A DNA stretch of 32,777 nt from an uncultured Prevotellaceae bacterium (GTDB lineage Bacteria > Bacteroidota > Bacteroidia > Bacteroidales > Bacteroidaceae). The translations under genes and the position numbers were made by a program. Positions 31,383-32,777 of this stretch are shown here, in pieces. Each line of letters opens with the position of its first letter. The stretch's first letter is position 1. Under the pieces are notes generated by a model. The model did not search any database and was not told the DNA's origin. It worked only from the letters and a program-made list of their open reading frames with translations. The stretch lies in assembly GCA_902799765.1 (NCBI GenBank), contig CADCBZ010000046.1:1-32777 (forward strand), given 5' to 3'.

Positions 31383-32777
31383 TAGAGTTTCGGACCTGCA
31401 GCTACCAGAGCCTTACCAGCCTCGTTGCCCTCGTACTTCTTGAAGTTCTTGATGAAGCGGCCAGCGAGATCCTCAGCCTTCTTGTTCCACTCTGCTGCGT
31501 CAGCGTAAGTGTCACGAGGATCGAGGATAGCGGGGTTCACGTTAGGCAGAGCTGTGGGCACCTCGAAATCGAAGTATGGAATCTTCTTGGTCTCAGCCTT
31601 CAGAATAGCACCGTCGAGGATAGCGTCGATGATACCACGTGTATCGGGGATAGAGATACGCTTGCCAGTACCGTTCCAACCAGTGTTCACGAGGTAAGCC
31701 TTGGCGCCGCTCTTCTCCATGCGCTTAACCAGCTCCTCAGCATACTTTGTGGGGTGCAGCTCGAGGAATGCCTGGCCGAAGCAAGCAGAGAAAGTAGGAG
31801 TAGGCTCAGTGATACCACGCTCTGTACCAGCCAGCTTAGCTGTGAAACCAGAGAGGAAGTAGTACTTGGTCTGCTCAGGAGTCAGGATAGATACTGGGGG
31901 CAGTACGCCGAATGCGTCAGCAGAAAGGAAGATCACGTTCTTAGCCTCTGGGCCAGCGCTCTTCTTGTTAACCTTCTGGGCAATCTTCTCGATGTGGTCG
32001 ATAGGATAGCTTACGCGGGTGTTCTCAGTAACACTCTTGTCAGCGAAGTCGATCTTACCAGCACCGTCAACAGTTACGTTCTCGAGCAGAGCGTCACGCT
32101 TGATGGCACCATAGATGTCAGGCTCGTTCTCCTTAGAGAGGTTGATAACCTTAGCGTAGCAACCACCCTCGAAGTTGAACACACCCTCGTCGTCCCATCC
32201 GTGCTCGTCGTCACCAATCAGCAGACGCTTCGGATCGGTAGAAAGAGTGGTCTTACCTGTACCAGACAGACCGAAGAAGATAGCGGTGTTCTTACCCTCC
32301 ATATCGGTGTTAGCAGAGCAGTGCATAGATGCGATACCCTGCAGAGGCAGATAGTAGTTCATCATTGAGAACATACCCTTCTTCATCTCACCACCGTACC
32401 AAGTGTTGATGATAACCTGCTCACGACTTGTGGTGTTGAAAGCTACGCAAGTCTCTGAGTTCAGACCCAGCTCCTTGTAGTTCTCAACCTTTGCCTTAGA
32501 AGCGTTGTAGATCACGAAGTTAGGCTCGAAGCTCTCCAGCTCCTCAGCAGTAGGCTGGATGAACATGTTCTTTACGAAGTGAGCCTGCCAAGCAACCTCC
32601 ACGATGAAACGAACGCGCAGACGGGTAGCCTCGTTGGCACCGCAGAAAGCATCCATCACATACAGGTTCTTGTTGCAAAGCTCCTTGATAGCAATGTCCT
32701 TAACCTTGGCCCAAACCTCCTCGCTCATGGGGTGGTTGTCGTTCTTATATTCCTCAGATGTCCACCAAACCTTATCC
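31382..32777 (-). CDS. pckA: Phosphoenolpyruvate carboxykinase (ATP), 5' end cut by window edge
   Basis: PckA interconverts oxaloacetate plus ATP with PEP, CO2 and ADP. In Bacteroidota it often runs in the CO2-fixing direction on the way to succinate. The frame stays open past the ATG at 32728 to the window edge (reading [16 protein letters not shown] before it), so that ATG is internal. About 464 of the usual 530-540 residues are present. Motifs, numbered from that Met, are [14 protein letters not shown] (107-120), the kinase loop [14 protein letters not shown] (152-165), [22 protein letters not shown] and [15 protein letters not shown]. It is followed by a strong terminator. Confidence 0.96.
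   Translation of the reverse strand, partial: DKVWWTSEEYKNDNHPMSEEVWAKVKDIAIKELCNKNLYVMDAFCGANEATRLRVRFIVEVAWQAHFVKNMFIQPTAEELESFEPNFVIYNASKAKVENYKELGLNSETCVAFNTTSREQVIINTWYGGEMKKGMFSMMNYYLPLQGIASMHCSANTDMEGKNTAIFFGLSGTGKTTLSTDPKRLLIGDDEHGWDDEGVFNFEGGCYAKVINLSKENEPDIYGAIKRDALLENVTVDGAGKIDFADKSVTENTRVSYPIDHIEKIAQKVNKKSAGPEAKNVIFLSADAFGVLPPVSILTPEQTKYYFLSGFTAKLAGTERGITEPTPTFSACFGQAFLELHPTKYAEELVKRMEKSGAKAYLVNTGWNGTGKRISIPDTRGIIDAILDGAILKAETKKIPYFDFEVPTALPNVNPAILDPRDTYADAAEWNKKAEDLAGRFIKNFKKYEGNEAGKALVAAGPKL

Noticed and set aside
1-32777. tRNA or rRNA genes, insertion sequences, integrases, prophage
   Set aside because: None was recognised on either strand by eye; short tRNAs could in principle be missed, but gene spacing leaves little room.

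Overview
The window looks like chromosome from a Prevotella-type member of the Bacteroidales. The evidence is the gene families (type IX secretion PorU/PorV, a SusCDEF starch-binding set, an uppS-bamA-ompH-murI envelope operon, ATP-type pckA), the many TAnnTTTG-type Bacteroidota -7 promoter elements, and the near absence of Shine-Dalgarno sites. No rRNA, tRNA, CRISPR array, transposase, integrase or phage gene was seen. Both edges cut genes: porU on the left and pckA on the right.

Layout. 1-5167 (+): porU (5' cut), porV and ispF. 5177-6858 (-): an outer-membrane receptor-like barrel gene broken by a one-base frameshift. 6859-7271: an AT-rich gap with an orphan minus-strand terminator and structured sequence, possibly a small RNA. 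7272-9316 (+): a two-gene glycosyltransferase operon (GT4, GT2). 9379-22962: an alpha-glucan utilisation locus with GH13 amylase, GH53 galactanase, SusF-like, SusE-like, SusD and SusC on the minus strand, and a LacI-family regulator plus an MFS sugar transporter diverging on the plus strand. 23116-30885 (-): an eight-gene envelope operon (DUF6242-like lipoprotein, DUF6089-like barrel, uppS, bamA, three ompH/skp paralogues, murI). 31058-31153 (-): a 31-residue membrane micropeptide with its own promoter and terminator. 31382-32777 (-): pckA (5' cut).

How the parts fit. SusC/D with the SusE/F-like lipoproteins should bind alpha-glucan and import oligosaccharides. The amylase has an ordinary signal peptide and a C-terminal tail resembling a type IX sorting domain, so it may reach the surface by the PorU/PorV route at the left of the window rather than as a SusG-type lipoprotein. 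The LacI-type regulator is probably the local switch. A 22-bp perfect palindrome lies midway between susC and the regulator gene, and a near-identical 12-bp core lies upstream of the amylase. In all three promoters the palindrome centre is 65-67 bp from the -7 element centre. The galactanase promoter lacks this site and has three 22-bp-spaced repeats instead, which suggests separate control.

The window is also rich in 7-bp tandem repeats of two sequence types. Some lie next to stop codons, one is inside a glycosyltransferase gene, and two encode the hydrophobic core of the signal peptides of the unrelated outer-membrane proteins PorV and BamA.
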